Shown here: positions 46,295 to 54,809 of the stretch, piece by piece
Layout: each line of letters opens with the position of its first letter
Numbering within the stretch: the stretch's first letter is position 1
DNA from: Rhizobacter sp.
GTDB lineage: Bacteria > Pseudomonadota > Gammaproteobacteria > Burkholderiales > Burkholderiaceae_C
Assembly: GCA_025350965.1 (NCBI GenBank)
Contig: JANXWV010000033.1
Span: forward strand, 1-54,811
Direction: 5' to 3'
Length of the DNA: 54,811 bases
Position numbers and translations under genes: made by a program
Notes under the pieces: generated by a model
Databases searched by the model: none
What the model saw: only the letters and a program-made list of their open reading frames with translations
What the model was told of the DNA's origin: nothing

Positions 46295-47170
46295 TCAGAC
46301 CTTCTTGATGGCAGTCTTGCCGAACAGACCCGCCGGCCGCACGGCCAGCACGATGAGCAGCAGCACGAGACCCGGCACGTCCTTGTAGCCGGTGCTCAGG
46401 TAGAAGCCGGTCGTGGTCTCGGCCACGCCGAGAATGATGCCGCCCACCACGATGCCCATGCCGCTCGTCAAGCCACCGATGATCGCCACGGCGAACGCCT
46501 TCAGGCCGAGCACCGCGCCCATCGTGGCGCCGGTCAGCGTGAGCGGGGCGATCAGCACGCCGGCGAAAGCCGCGGTCATCGAGCTCAGCGCGTATGAAAA
46601 GGTGATGACGAGGCCGGTGTTGATGCCCATCAGCTTGGCGGCGTCTCGGTCGTTGAAGGTGGCGACCACGGCCTTGCCATAGATCGATTTGCGGTTGAAC
46701 ACCTCGACCGCCAACATCATCAGCAGTGCACCGCCGACCACCAGCAACTCCATCGGCAGCACGTTCGCGCCCAGTAGGTGAAGCGGCGCTTCGGGCAGCG
46801 GCGAAGGGAACTTCAGGTCATCACGGCCCCACACGTTCTCGGCCACGTTCTTGAAGATGATGCCCAGCGCAATGGTGCTCATGATCCAGCCGAACTCCGA
46901 CTTGATCTTGATCGCGGGCCGCACGCCGATGCGTTCGACCACCGCGCCCTGGAAGGCGCCGAACACGCAGACGATCGGGATCATCAGCCAGTAGTTCACG
47001 CCCAGGCCGACGAGCGTCAGGCCGACGAGCGCGCCCAGCATCAGCGCGTCGCCCTGGCCGAAGTTCAGCGTGTCGGAGGTCTGGAACGTCAGCTGGTAGC
47101 CGAACGCGATGACGGCGTAGATCATGCCCAGGGCAATGCCGCTGAACACGAGTTGGGTCAGGATTTGCAT
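46295..47170 (-). CDS. livH: Branched-chain amino acid-type ABC transporter permease LivH
   Basis: A 291-residue membrane permease with about eight helices. The segments LVFSGIALGMIYAVIAFGYQL, NFGQGDALMLGALVGL and GLKAFAVAIIGGLTSGMGIVVGG are LivH hallmarks. It pairs with the LivM part of the next gene. ATG 47170 is chosen; an upstream in-frame extension has no homology. It lies 178 bases from the binding protein gene, with a palindromic element between. Confidence 0.95.
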   Translation of the reverse strand: MQILTQLVFSGIALGMIYAVIAFGYQLTFQTSDTLNFGQGDALMLGALVGLTLVGLGVNYWLMIPIVCVFGAFQGAVVERIGVRPAIKIKSEFGWIMSTIALGIIFKNVAENVWGRDDLKFPSPLPEAPLHLLGANVLPMELLVVGGALLMMLAVEVFNRKSIYGKAVVATFNDRDAAKLMGINTGLVITFSYALSSMTAAFAGVLIAPLTLTGATMGAVLGLKAFAVAIIGGLTSGMGIVVGGIILGVAETTTGFYLSTGYKDVPGLVLLLIVLAVRPAGLFGKTAIKKV

Positions 47171-47208
47171 GGTGGCTTTCGGGAGGCTCTGGAAGGGAAC
47201 GCAATTCA

Positions 47209-47310
47209 TTCACCGCAGAGTCGCGGCGTTGACGGAGTGTGCGCCGAGTAAGAACTTCAAACGTTCTTGACTCTGCCAACCTCCGCCAACTCCCTTAACT
47301 CTGCGGTGAA
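47209..47310. repeat. 102-bp palindromic element with 13-bp terminal inverted repeats
   Basis: TTCACCGCAGAGT (47209-47221) is matched by its exact complement ACTCTGCGGTGAA (47298-47310). Inside lies a second dyad, AAGAAC-7 nt-GTTCTT (47250-47268). The element occupies most of the 178 bases between the binding-protein gene and livH. The ends CACCGCAGAG/CTCTGCGGTG resemble a short repeat I believe recurs in related genomes, possibly a non-autonomous transposable repeat. As RNA it could fold and separate binding-protein expression from permease expression. Confidence 0.8.
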
Positions 47311-47348
47311 GAGTTGGATTGCGTTGCAGCGGCACGCCGCCGCGCGCC

Positions 47349-48581
47349 TTACTTCTTCTGGCTCAGCGCGCCCTTGGCGTTCGCGTCTTTCACGCGCACT
47401 TCGGAGGCCTTCTTCTGGTCGTCGGGGTAGGCATACACCACGCGCTGGCCCTTGACTTCACCGAACACCGGAATGTTGGCAGTGATCGCTTCGTGGTCGG
47501 TCTTGGAGAACGGCTTGTTGTAAGTCGTGACCACGCCTTCGACCGGCGTCTTCAAGTCTTCCAGTGCGGCCTTGATGGCGGGGCCATCGGTGCTTTTGGC
47601 CTGCTTGATGGCGGCGGCGAGCAGGTACACCGAGTCGTAACCTTGCGCGGCCGAGACGGGCGAATCCATGCGCGCGTTCTTCGGGTTGAAGGTTTTCAGG
47701 TAGCTGATGATGAAGCTCTGGCGCTTCGGCGTGGTCGGCTCCTGGATGAAGGTTTGCGGCATGCGCGCGCCTTCACCACCGGGGCCGGCGTTGTCGATGT
47801 AGTTGGCCATCGACAGCGTCCATGAGCCGATGAGCGGCACCTTCCAGCCGAGCTTGGTCATGCCGTTGGCGATCTGCGCCAGTTCGGGGCCGATGCCGTA
47901 CGTCAGCACCGCCTCGGCGCCGGCTTCCTTGGCCTTGAGCAACTGGGCCGTCATGTCCACATCCTTGATGTTGAACTTCTCGACGGCCACGGGCGTGACG
48001 TTCTTCAGCTTCAGCGCCGCTTCCAGGTCGGAGCGGCCGAGCTGGCCGTAGTTGGTCGAGTCGGCCAGGATCGCCACCTTCTTGTAGCCGCGACGGGTGA
48101 TGGCTTCCTCGACGATCATCGGCGCCTGGATGCTGTCGTGCGCGGCGTTGCGGAAGATGTAGTTGTCTGGGTCCTTGTCGAACTGCTTCGTGATGACCGA
48201 GCCGGTCGCCACGTTGTTCATCACCGGGATCTTGGCTTCCTGAAAGAAGCGCTGCGAGGCCAGGGCGACGCCGGTGTTGATGTAGCCCACCGTGGCGGTG
48301 ACCTTCTCTTTGTTGATCAGCTCCTGGGCGATCTGCACGCCGCGCTCGTTCTTGGCCTCGTCGTCGCGTTCCACGGCCACGAGCTGGCGGCCAAGCACGC
48401 CGCCCGATTTGTTGATCTCTTCGATGGCCAGGCGCACACCGTCGCGCATGCTCACGCCCATCGACGACGAGCCGCCGGTGAACGGGCCGGCGACGCCGAT
48501 CTTGATCGGGTCGGCAGCGGTGGCCAAAGTGGTCAGGGTTGCGAGCGCAACAGCGCCGGCGAGGGTGGTCAAACGGTTCAT
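47349..48581 (-). CDS. livK: Branched-chain amino acid-type ABC transporter binding protein
   Basis: A 410-residue periplasmic binding protein with signal peptide (LAGAVALATLTTLATAADP, cut about residue 22). Typical are IKIGVAGPFTGGSSSMGVSMRDGV, RDDEAKNERGVQIAQELINK and ILADSTNYGQLGR. The gene name denotes family; the real ligand may be an amino acid or an aromatic/organic acid. GGAG lies 9 nt before ATG 48581. It is the first gene of the operon (binding protein, livH, livMG, livF, CoA transferase) and should be most strongly expressed. Confidence 0.9.
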   Translation of the reverse strand: MNRLTTLAGAVALATLTTLATAADPIKIGVAGPFTGGSSSMGVSMRDGVRLAIEEINKSGGVLGRQLVAVERDDEAKNERGVQIAQELINKEKVTATVGYINTGVALASQRFFQEAKIPVMNNVATGSVITKQFDKDPDNYIFRNAAHDSIQAPMIVEEAITRRGYKKVAILADSTNYGQLGRSDLEAALKLKNVTPVAVEKFNIKDVDMTAQLLKAKEAGAEAVLTYGIGPELAQIANGMTKLGWKVPLIGSWTLSMANYIDNAGPGGEGARMPQTFIQEPTTPKRQSFIISYLKTFNPKNARMDSPVSAAQGYDSVYLLAAAIKQAKSTDGPAIKAALEDLKTPVEGVVTTYNKPFSKTDHEAITANIPVFGEVKGQRVVYAYPDDQKKASEVRVKDANAKGALSQKK

Positions 48582-48613
48582 CAAAAGTCTCCGGTCGTGG
48601 TTTTGTGAAGGGT

Positions 48614-48662
48614 GCTCACAATGCCTGAAACGGCCAAGCGGCACCACTTCCGAATTGTGAGC
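48614..48662. promoter_or_regulatory. 9-bp inverted repeat in the divergent livK / kinase gap
   Basis: GCTCACAAT (48614-48622) and ATTGTGAGC (48654-48662) are perfect complements separated by 31 bases. The pair lies just upstream of livK and within the 210-base divergent region shared with the histidine kinase gene. It could be an operator with two half sites. The halves resemble lac operator halves but in the opposite arrangement. No regulator can be named. Confidence 0.4.
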
Positions 48663-48791
48663 CGCGAAGCCGACCCTTGCATGCGCATGACTGCGTGGGC
48701 GCGGTGCGTAGTACTGCCTAAGGGAAACCACGAGCCCTGCGCCGCTGGCCGGGCACGCGGCCTGGCCGGAGCAGCGCCGCACAATCGCGGC

Positions 48792-50147
48792 ATGAAGCTC
48801 AAGGCCAAGATACTGTCGCTCGCGGTGGCGCCGCTGCTGCTGGCGGTGGCGTTCATCGGCGCGCTGCTCGTGATCGAGACACGCCGGCTCGAAGAGCAGC
48901 AGGCACAACTGCTCGAACAAACGCTGCTCGGCACCAAGCGCGACGAGTTGCGCTCGTACGTGGAACTTGCGCTCACGTCGATCGCGAACCTCTACGAGGC
49001 CGGCCGCGACGATGAAGCCGCCAAGGAGCAGGCCAAGGCCGTGTTGTCGAGCATGCAGTTCGGCAACGACGGCTACTTCTTCGTCTATACCGCTGACGGC
49101 CTGAACCTGGTGCACCCGCGCCAGCCTGAGCTGATCGGCCAGAACCTGCGCAACATGCGCGACAAGGACGGGGTGTGGGTGATTCGCGAGCTGCTCGAAC
49201 GTGCAGCCGAGGGCGGCGGTTTTACGCGCTACCAATGGCCCAAGCCCTCGACCGGGCGCGTCACGCCCAAGCTCGGCTACTCGGTGGCGCTGCCGCGCTG
49301 GGGCTGGATGCTGGGCACCGGCATCTACCTGGACGACGTGGAATCGGCCGCCGCGCTGATGCGTGGCAACCTGCTCGCCAGCGTTCGCGAAACCTTGATC
49401 GGCCTGGCTGCGGTGGCGGTGTTCGCGTCACTCGCGGTGTTTGCCGGTGGCATGGCGCTCAACATCAGCGAACAGCGCCAGGCCGACCGCAAGCTCAAGG
49501 CCCTGGCGCACCGCGTCGTCACGTCCCAGGAAGAAGAACGCTCGCGTGTTTCGCGCGAACTGCACGACCACATCTGCCAGCTGCTGGTGTCGATCAAGTA
49601 CCAGTTCGAACTGGTCGGGCACCGGCTTGCGCACCCGGGCACGGCGCCGGTCGTCGCGATCGACAAGGAGATCGGCGCGCTGTCGAAGGCCATCGGCGAG
49701 GTGCGGCGCATTTCCCATGGCCTGCGCCCCGCGCTGCTCGACGACCTGGGCTTGCCGGCTGCGCTGGAGCACCTGGGCAACGAGCTCGCGCAGCGCAGCG
49801 GTTTGCAAGTCGAAGTTGCCGCGCGCGTTCACGAAGACCACCTGCCCGAGCTGCAAGCCGTGAGCCTGTTCCGCGTGGCCCAAGAGGCGCTGCGCAACGT
49901 CGAGCGCCACGCCGGTGCGCGCCAGGTGAGCATTCAGCTCAACGATGCCAATGAGCGCCTGATGCTGCGCATCGTCGACGACGGCTGCGGCTTCGACGTG
50001 AAGAACGTCGAGCTCAGCAAGGACCGTGGTATTGGCCTTTCGAACATGCGCGAGCGCGTCGAGCGCAACGGGGGCTGGTTCCAGCTGGTGTCGGAGCAGG
50101 GCCGCACGGTGCTGATGGCGAGCTTTCCGCTCGCGGGCATGGCATGA
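48792..50147 (+). CDS. Cache-domain sensor histidine kinase (NarL-type partner)
   Basis: A 451-residue kinase. A first helix (about 5-28) and a second (about 200-222) enclose a single-Cache-2 periplasmic sensor (GNDGYFFVYTADGLNLVHP, LIGQNLRNMRDKDG). Next come the HisKA_3 dimerisation domain with the phospho-His in SRVSRELHDHICQLL, and the HATPase (FRVAQEALRNVERHAGA, GIGLSNMRERVE). The ligand is unknown; such sensors bind small organic acids or amino acids. Its stop overlaps the regulator start (ATGA). A CACAAT hexamer lies 6 nt before its ATG, with no Shine-Dalgarno. It is divergent from livK. Confidence 0.93.
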   Translation: MKLKAKILSLAVAPLLLAVAFIGALLVIETRRLEEQQAQLLEQTLLGTKRDELRSYVELALTSIANLYEAGRDDEAAKEQAKAVLSSMQFGNDGYFFVYTADGLNLVHPRQPELIGQNLRNMRDKDGVWVIRELLERAAEGGGFTRYQWPKPSTGRVTPKLGYSVALPRWGWMLGTGIYLDDVESAAALMRGNLLASVRETLIGLAAVAVFASLAVFAGGMALNISEQRQADRKLKALAHRVVTSQEEERSRVSRELHDHICQLLVSIKYQFELVGHRLAHPGTAPVVAIDKEIGALSKAIGEVRRISHGLRPALLDDLGLPAALEHLGNELAQRSGLQVEVAARVHEDHLPELQAVSLFRVAQEALRNVERHAGARQVSIQLNDANERLMLRIVDDGCGFDVKNVELSKDRGIGLSNMRERVERNGGWFQLVSEQGRTVLMASFPLAGMA

Positions 50148-50782
50148 CGGCGGCCGCCACCGGCGTGGTGCGCCTCGTCATCGTCGACGACCATGCGCTG
50201 GTGCGCGACGGCCTGCGCGCACGCCTGTCAGTCGTTGCCGGCCTGGAGGTGGTGGGCGAAGCGGCCAGCGGCCCCGATGCGCTGGCCCTGGCCGATGCCG
50301 ACGCACCCGACCTGATGTTGGTGGACGTGGGCATGAAGGGCATGAACGGCATCGAACTCGCCACCGAGCTGCGGCGCCGCCACCCGCGGGTCAAGGTGCT
50401 GATGCTGAGCATGTACGACAACCGCGAGTACGTGCTCAGTGCCATCCGTGCCGGCGCTTGCGGCTATGTGCTGAAAGAGTCGCCGACGGCGGACATCATC
50501 TCCGCCATCAGTGCCGTGTGCGCGGGCGGCAACTATTTCAGCGCCCAGGTTGCGAGCCTGGTCGCGCAGGTCGGTCTCGGCGCGCCGCAGTTGACCGCAC
50601 GCGAGCACGAGATCGCGGTGTTGCTCGCCCACGGCAGCAGCAACAAGGTGGTGGCGCGGCAGCTCGACATCAGCGTGCGCACCGTCGAGACCCACCGGCT
50701 GAGCCTGCGCCGCAAGCTCGGTGTCGACTCGGCCAGCGAGCTGCTGAAGATCGCGGTGACGAACGGCTGGACGACGCTCTGA
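50144..50782 (+). CDS. NarL/FixJ-type response regulator
   Basis: A 212-residue regulator. The receiver domain has Asp15-Asp16, phospho-acceptor Asp61 (LMLVDVGMKGMNG) and Lys in YVLKESP; the C-terminal LuxR-type HTH reads LTAREHEIAVLLAHGSSNKV and RQLDISVRTVETHRLSLRRK. It is translated directly after the kinase with a 4-base overlap and is its cognate partner. The divergent livK operon is a natural candidate target. Motifs are intact. Confidence 0.95.
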   Translation: MTAAATGVVRLVIVDDHALVRDGLRARLSVVAGLEVVGEAASGPDALALADADAPDLMLVDVGMKGMNGIELATELRRRHPRVKVLMLSMYDNREYVLSAIRAGACGYVLKESPTADIISAISAVCAGGNYFSAQVASLVAQVGLGAPQLTAREHEIAVLLAHGSSNKVVARQLDISVRTVETHRLSLRRKLGVDSASELLKIAVTNGWTTL

Positions 50783-50828
50783 CGTGGGGCGTTGATGTGG
50801 GGCAGGGCTCGCGGGCACCGGCATCTTC

Positions 50829-50834
50829 GATAAT
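50829..50834 (+). promoter_or_regulatory. Candidate hrpA -10 element next to the start codon
   Basis: GATAAT is 9 nt before the hrpA ATG, with no Shine-Dalgarno between. A transcript starting 6-8 nt further would have a leader of only 1-4 nt. No clear -35 is found. Confidence 0.3.
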
Positions 50835-50843
50835 CCGCGTCTG

Positions 50844-53800
50844 ATGCCGAACCTTGATGCCCCGCCTGCGGCCGCGCGCGCCGGCGGGCCCCGCCCCGCG
50901 AACCCACTGCCGCCGATCACCTACCCCGAGTCGCTTCCCGTCTCGGCGCGGCGCGACGAGATCGCGGCTGCGCTGAGAGCGAACCAGGTCGTCATCGTCT
51001 GCGGCGAGACGGGCTCCGGCAAGACCACGCAGTTGCCGAAGATCGCGCTCGAACTCGGGCGCGGAAAGGCCAACACCGGCAAGCTCATCGGCCACACCCA
51101 GCCGCGCCGTATCGCGGCGTCGAGTGTCGCCAAGCGCATTGCGCAGGAACTGAACACGCCCATCGGCGACGTGGTGGGCTTCAAGGTGCGCTTCCAGGAC
51201 CGGCTGTCGAGTGGTGCCAGCGTCAAGTTGATGACCGACGGCATCCTGCTCGCCGAGACGCAGACCGACCCGCTGCTGCGTGCCTATGACACCATCATCA
51301 TCGACGAGGCGCATGAGCGCAGCCTGAACATCGACTTTCTGCTCGGCCACCTGCGGCAGATCTTGCCGCGCCGGCCCGACCTGAAGGTCATCGTGACCTC
51401 GGCGACCATCGACGCCGACCGCTTCGCGCGGCACTTCGAGAGCAAGGACGGCCCGGCGCCCGTGATCCAGGTCTCGGGCCGGCTGTTCCCGGTCGAGCAG
51501 CGCTGGCGGCCGTTCGAGGAGAACGGCGCCCCCAAGGCGACTGCGTCGCCAGCCCCCCAAGGGGGCGCGCCGGCCTTGGGGCGGCCGGGCGGCCGGCCCG
51601 CCGAGTTCGATCTGAACGACGCGATCAGCGCGGCCGTCGATGAACTCTGGCGCGAGGGATCGGGCGATGTGCTCGTCTTCCTGCCCGGCGAGCGCGAGAT
51701 CCGCGAGGCGGCCGACCACCTGCGCAAGCACCACCCGCCGGGTGTGGAAGTGGTGCCGCTGTTTGCGCGCCTGAGCCAGCAGGAGCAAGACCACATCTTC
51801 GAGCCGCACAGCGCGCGCCGCATCGTGCTCGCCACCAACGTGGCAGAGACTTCGCTCACGGTGCCGGGCATTCAGTTCGTCATCGACGCGGGCACCGCGC
51901 GTGTCAAGCGCTACAGCTACCGCAACAAGGTCGAGCAGCTGCTCGTGGAGCCGGTGAGTCAGGCGGCGGCGAACCAGCGTGCCGGCCGCTGCGGGCGCGT
52001 GAGCAGTGGTATCTGCATCCGCCTGTACGACGAGAAAGACTTCGCCGAGCGGCCGAAATACAGTGACCCGGAAATCATGCGTTCGTCGCTGGCCGGCGTG
52101 ATCCTGCGGATGAAGTCGTTGAACCTCGGCACGGTCGAAGACTTCCCGTTCATCGAGCCGCCGCCGAAGCGTGCCATTGCCGATGGCTACCAGCTGCTTG
52201 CCGAGCTGGGCGCAGTCGACGACGACAACCAGCTCACGAAGGTTGGCCATGAGCTCGCACGCCTGCCGCTCGACCCGCGCGTGGGCCGCATGATTCTCGA
52301 GGCGCGCAGCCGCGAGGCGCTGACCGAGGTGCTCATCATCGCCAGTGCCTTCAGCGTACAGAACGTTCGCGACCGGCCGCTCGAGAACCAGCAGGCCGCC
52401 GACGCCGCGCACAGGAAGTTCGACGACGAGCGCTCCGAGTTTCTCGGCGACCTGAAGCTGTGGGCCTGGCTCGAAGCGGTCAGGGGCGCGAACCTGAAGA
52501 AACAGGGCGAACACAAGGTGTCGCAGCGCAAGCAGGAGCAGCTGTTGCGCGACAACTTCATCTCGCCGCGCCGCGTGCGCGAGTGGCGCGACATCCATTC
52601 GCAGTTGCACACTGTTGTCGCCGAGCACCAGTGGCGCCTGAACACGCTGCCGGCCACCTACGAGCAGCTGCATCTGTCGATGCTGGCGGGGCTGCTTGGC
52701 AACATCGGCTGCAAGAGCGACGAAGACGACTGGTACCTGGGTGCGCGCGGCATCCGCTTCTACCGCCACCCGGGCGCCAACCTGTCGAAGAAGCCGGGCC
52801 GCTGGATTGTGGCGGCCGAGCTCGTCGAGACGACGCGCCTGTTCGGCCGCGGCATCGCCGCCATCGAGCCGCAGTGGCTGCCGGGCATCGCCGGGCACAT
52901 CATCAAGACGCAGCTGCTCGAGCCGCACTGGGAGAAGAAGGCCGCCGAGGTGATTGCGCTCGAGCGCGCCACGCTCTACGGCATCGTGATCTACAGCAAC
53001 CGGCGCGTGAACTTCGGCAACATCGATGCGGTGGCGGCGCGCGAGATCTTCATCCGCGAGGCGCTGGTTGCGGGTGAGTGGGAGACCAAGCTGCCGTTCG
53101 TGGCGGCCAACCGCAGGCTGATCGCGCAGGTCGAAGAGCTCGAGCACAAGTCGCGCCGGCAAGACGTGCTGGTGGACGACGAGTTGATCCACGCGTTCTA
53201 CGACGCGCAACTGCCCGCCGACGTGTGCAGCGGCCATTCGATCGAGCGCTGGTACCGCGACGAGGTACGCCGCAACCCGCAGGCACTGCTGCTGACCCGT
53301 GATGAGCTGATGCGCCACGAGGCGGCCGGCATCACCACGGCCGCATTCCCGAAGACGCTGCGCCTGGGCGGTGTGGACTGCGCTGCGACCTACCTGCACG
53401 ACCCCGGCGACGCGAAAGACGGCGTTACCGTGACGGTGCCGATCTACTCGTTGAACCAGGTGAACGACGAGCGCTGCGAATGGCTCGTGCCCGGCATGTT
53501 GAAAGACAAGGTGCTCGCACTCGTCAAGACACTGCACCAGCGCCCGCGCTCGCGGCTGGTGCCGCTGCCCGACTATGCCGATGCCTTCATCGCCGCCAGC
53601 GAGTTTGCGAACGGCGGGCTGCTCGACGTGTTGCTGAAGCACGCCCGCGGCAAGACGCAACTCGACATCAAGCGCGCCGACTTCAAGCTGGAGCAGGTTC
53701 CAGCGCATCTGTTGATGAACTTCCGCGTCGTCGACGAGCATGGGCGGCAGCTCGGCGCGGGCCGCAACCTGGCCACGCTGAAGGCCGAACTCGGTGGGCA

Positions 53801-54809
53801 GGCGCGCTCGGCGTTTCAGGCGTTGGCGGGGTTGAAGGTGGTGGGTGCGGCACCGCCCCCACCCCAACCCTCCCCCAGCGGGGGATGGGGCAATGCGTCG
53901 CCATCCCTTCCCCTGCTGGGGGAGGGCCGGGGAAGGGGCAACGAAGCCGCTCCGACCCCCCCCGCCCAACACACCACTTGGACCTTCGGCGAGCTCCCCG
54001 AACTGCTCGAAGTGCGCAAGGCCGGCCAGTCGTTGATCGGCTTCCCTGCCCTCATCGACAAGCTCACGCATGTTGAGATCGAGGTCTTCGACGAACCCGA
54101 CGTGGTGCAGCGCAAGCACCGCGCCGGCTTGCGCCGGCTTGTCGCGCTGCAGATCCGCGACGCGCTGAAGTACCTGGAGAAAAACATCCCCGACTTGCAG
54201 CGCATGAGCGCGGCCTACATGCCGCTCGGCAGCGCCGAAGAACTGCGCGAGCAAATCATCGACGTGGCACTCGACCGCGCCTTCCTGGCCGAGCCTTTGC
54301 CGACCGATGCCGCGGCGTTCGCGCGCCGTGTCGACGAAGGGCGCGGCCGCCTGACGCTGATCGCCAGCGAAGTGGCGCGCAGCACCTTCGCCATCCTCAT
54401 CGAGTACGCCGCCGCGCTGCGCAAGCTCAAGGACGCACGCGCCCCGAAAGAGGTGGCCGACGACATCACCGCGCAGCTCACCCGGCTCATCCCCAAGCGC
54501 TTTGTCGCCGTCACGCCCTGGGCGCAGCTCGGCCACCTGCCGCGCTACCTGAAGGCGATCACGATGCGGCTCGACAAGCTGCGCACCGACGCCCTGCGCG
54601 ACGCGCAGCGCCTGGCCGAACTGCGGCCCATTGAGCAGCGCTTCTGGCGCTTCGTGGCCGACCGCAAAGGCGTGCACGACGCGCGGCTCGACGAGTTCCG
54701 CTGGCTGCTCGAAGAGTTGCGCGTCAGCCTCTTCGCGCAGGAGCTGCGCACGCCGCAGCCGGTCAGCGTGAAGCGACTCGACAAGGTGTGGTCACAGCTC
54801 AGCAGTTGA
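50844..54809 (+). CDS. hrpA: ATP-dependent RNA helicase HrpA with two repeat insertions
   Basis: A 1321-residue DEAH-box helicase, near the usual 1300. Motif I is GETGSGKTTQLPK (about 53-65), motif Ia TQPRRIAA, motif II DEAHERS, motif III TSATIDADRF, motifs V/VI TNVAETSLTVPGI and QRAGRCGRV; WH, HA2, OB and the long HrpA-specific C-terminal domain follow. Two in-frame stretches are not family sequence: Pro/Gly/Ala-rich NGAPKATASPAPQGGAPALG (about 228-248) and PPPPQPSPSGGWG... (about 1004-1034). Both are encoded by palindromic repeats. The first is placed between the two RecA-like domains, so it is probably tolerated as a loop. HrpA rescues stalled ribosomes in E. coli. The gene is complete. 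Confidence 0.95.
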   Translation: MPNLDAPPAAARAGGPRPANPLPPITYPESLPVSARRDEIAAALRANQVVIVCGETGSGKTTQLPKIALELGRGKANTGKLIGHTQPRRIAASSVAKRIAQELNTPIGDVVGFKVRFQDRLSSGASVKLMTDGILLAETQTDPLLRAYDTIIIDEAHERSLNIDFLLGHLRQILPRRPDLKVIVTSATIDADRFARHFESKDGPAPVIQVSGRLFPVEQRWRPFEENGAPKATASPAPQGGAPALGRPGGRPAEFDLNDAISAAVDELWREGSGDVLVFLPGEREIREAADHLRKHHPPGVEVVPLFARLSQQEQDHIFEPHSARRIVLATNVAETSLTVPGIQFVIDAGTARVKRYSYRNKVEQLLVEPVSQAAANQRAGRCGRVSSGICIRLYDEKDFAERPKYSDPEIMRSSLAGVILRMKSLNLGTVEDFPFIEPPPKRAIADGYQLLAELGAVDDDNQLTKVGHELARLPLDPRVGRMILEARSREALTEVLIIASAFSVQNVRDRPLENQQAADAAHRKFDDERSEFLGDLKLWAWLEAVRGANLKKQGEHKVSQRKQEQLLRDNFISPRRVREWRDIHSQLHTVVAEHQWRLNTLPATYEQLHLSMLAGLLGNIGCKSDEDDWYLGARGIRFYRHPGANLSKKPGRWIVAAELVETTRLFGRGIAAIEPQWLPGIAGHIIKTQLLEPHWEKKAAEVIALERATLYGIVIYSNRRVNFGNIDAVAAREIFIREALVAGEWETKLPFVAANRRLIAQVEELEHKSRRQDVLVDDELIHAFYDAQLPADVCSGHSIERWYRDEVRRNPQALLLTRDELMRHEAAGITTAAFPKTLRLGGVDCAATYLHDPGDAKDGVTVTVPIYSLNQVNDERCEWLVPGMLKDKVLALVKTLHQRPRSRLVPLPDYADAFIAASEFANGGLLDVLLKHARGKTQLDIKRADFKLEQVPAHLLMNFRVVDEHGRQLGAGRNLATLKAELGGQARSAFQALAGLKVVGAAPPPPQPSPSGGWGNASPSLPLLGEGRGRGNEAAPTPPAQHTTWTFGELPELLEVRKAGQSLIGFPALIDKLTHVEIEVFDEPDVVQRKHRAGLRRLVALQIRDALKYLEKNIPDLQRMSAAYMPLGSAEELREQIIDVALDRAFLAEPLPTDAAAFARRVDEGRGRLTLIASEVARSTFAILIEYAAALRKLKDARAPKEVADDITAQLTRLIPKRFVAVTPWAQLGHLPRYLKAITMRLDKLRTDALRDAQRLAELRPIEQRFWRFVADRKGVHDARLDEFRWLLEELRVSLFAQELRTPQPVSVKRLDKVWSQLSS
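51528..51586. repeat. Palindromic repeat inserted in frame in hrpA (site 1)
   Basis: CCCCAAGGC (51530-51538) pairs with GCCTTGGGG (51573-51581), and CCCCC-AA-GGGGG (51554-51565) lies inside. This GC-rich, C/G-run hairpin has the look of intergenic repeats found in related betaproteobacteria. It encodes GAPKATASPAPQGGAPALGR, residues without helicase homology, so it probably entered the gene as an insertion whose length preserved the frame. Confidence 0.7.
53853..53944. repeat. Palindromic repeat inserted in frame in hrpA (site 2)
   Basis: CCCTCCCCCAGC (53868-53879) is complemented by GCTGGGGGAGGG (53915-53926), with a smaller GGATGG/CCATCC dyad inside (53883-53906). C-rich runs before and G-rich runs after make it much like common intergenic hairpins. 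It encodes the PPPPQPSPSGGWG stretch and following GEGRGRG residues, which lie between conserved HrpA segments (GLKVVG and TWTFGELPELLE). Confidence 0.75.

Noticed and set aside
48614-48662. lac operator
   Set aside because: The halves match lac operator halves but in reversed order and 31 bases apart, and no LacI-type gene is near.
50670-54677. A 1335-codon open frame antisense to hrpA
   Set aside because: It is an open shadow caused by codon bias; its translation has no recognisable domains, while hrpA on the plus strand has all helicase motifs.
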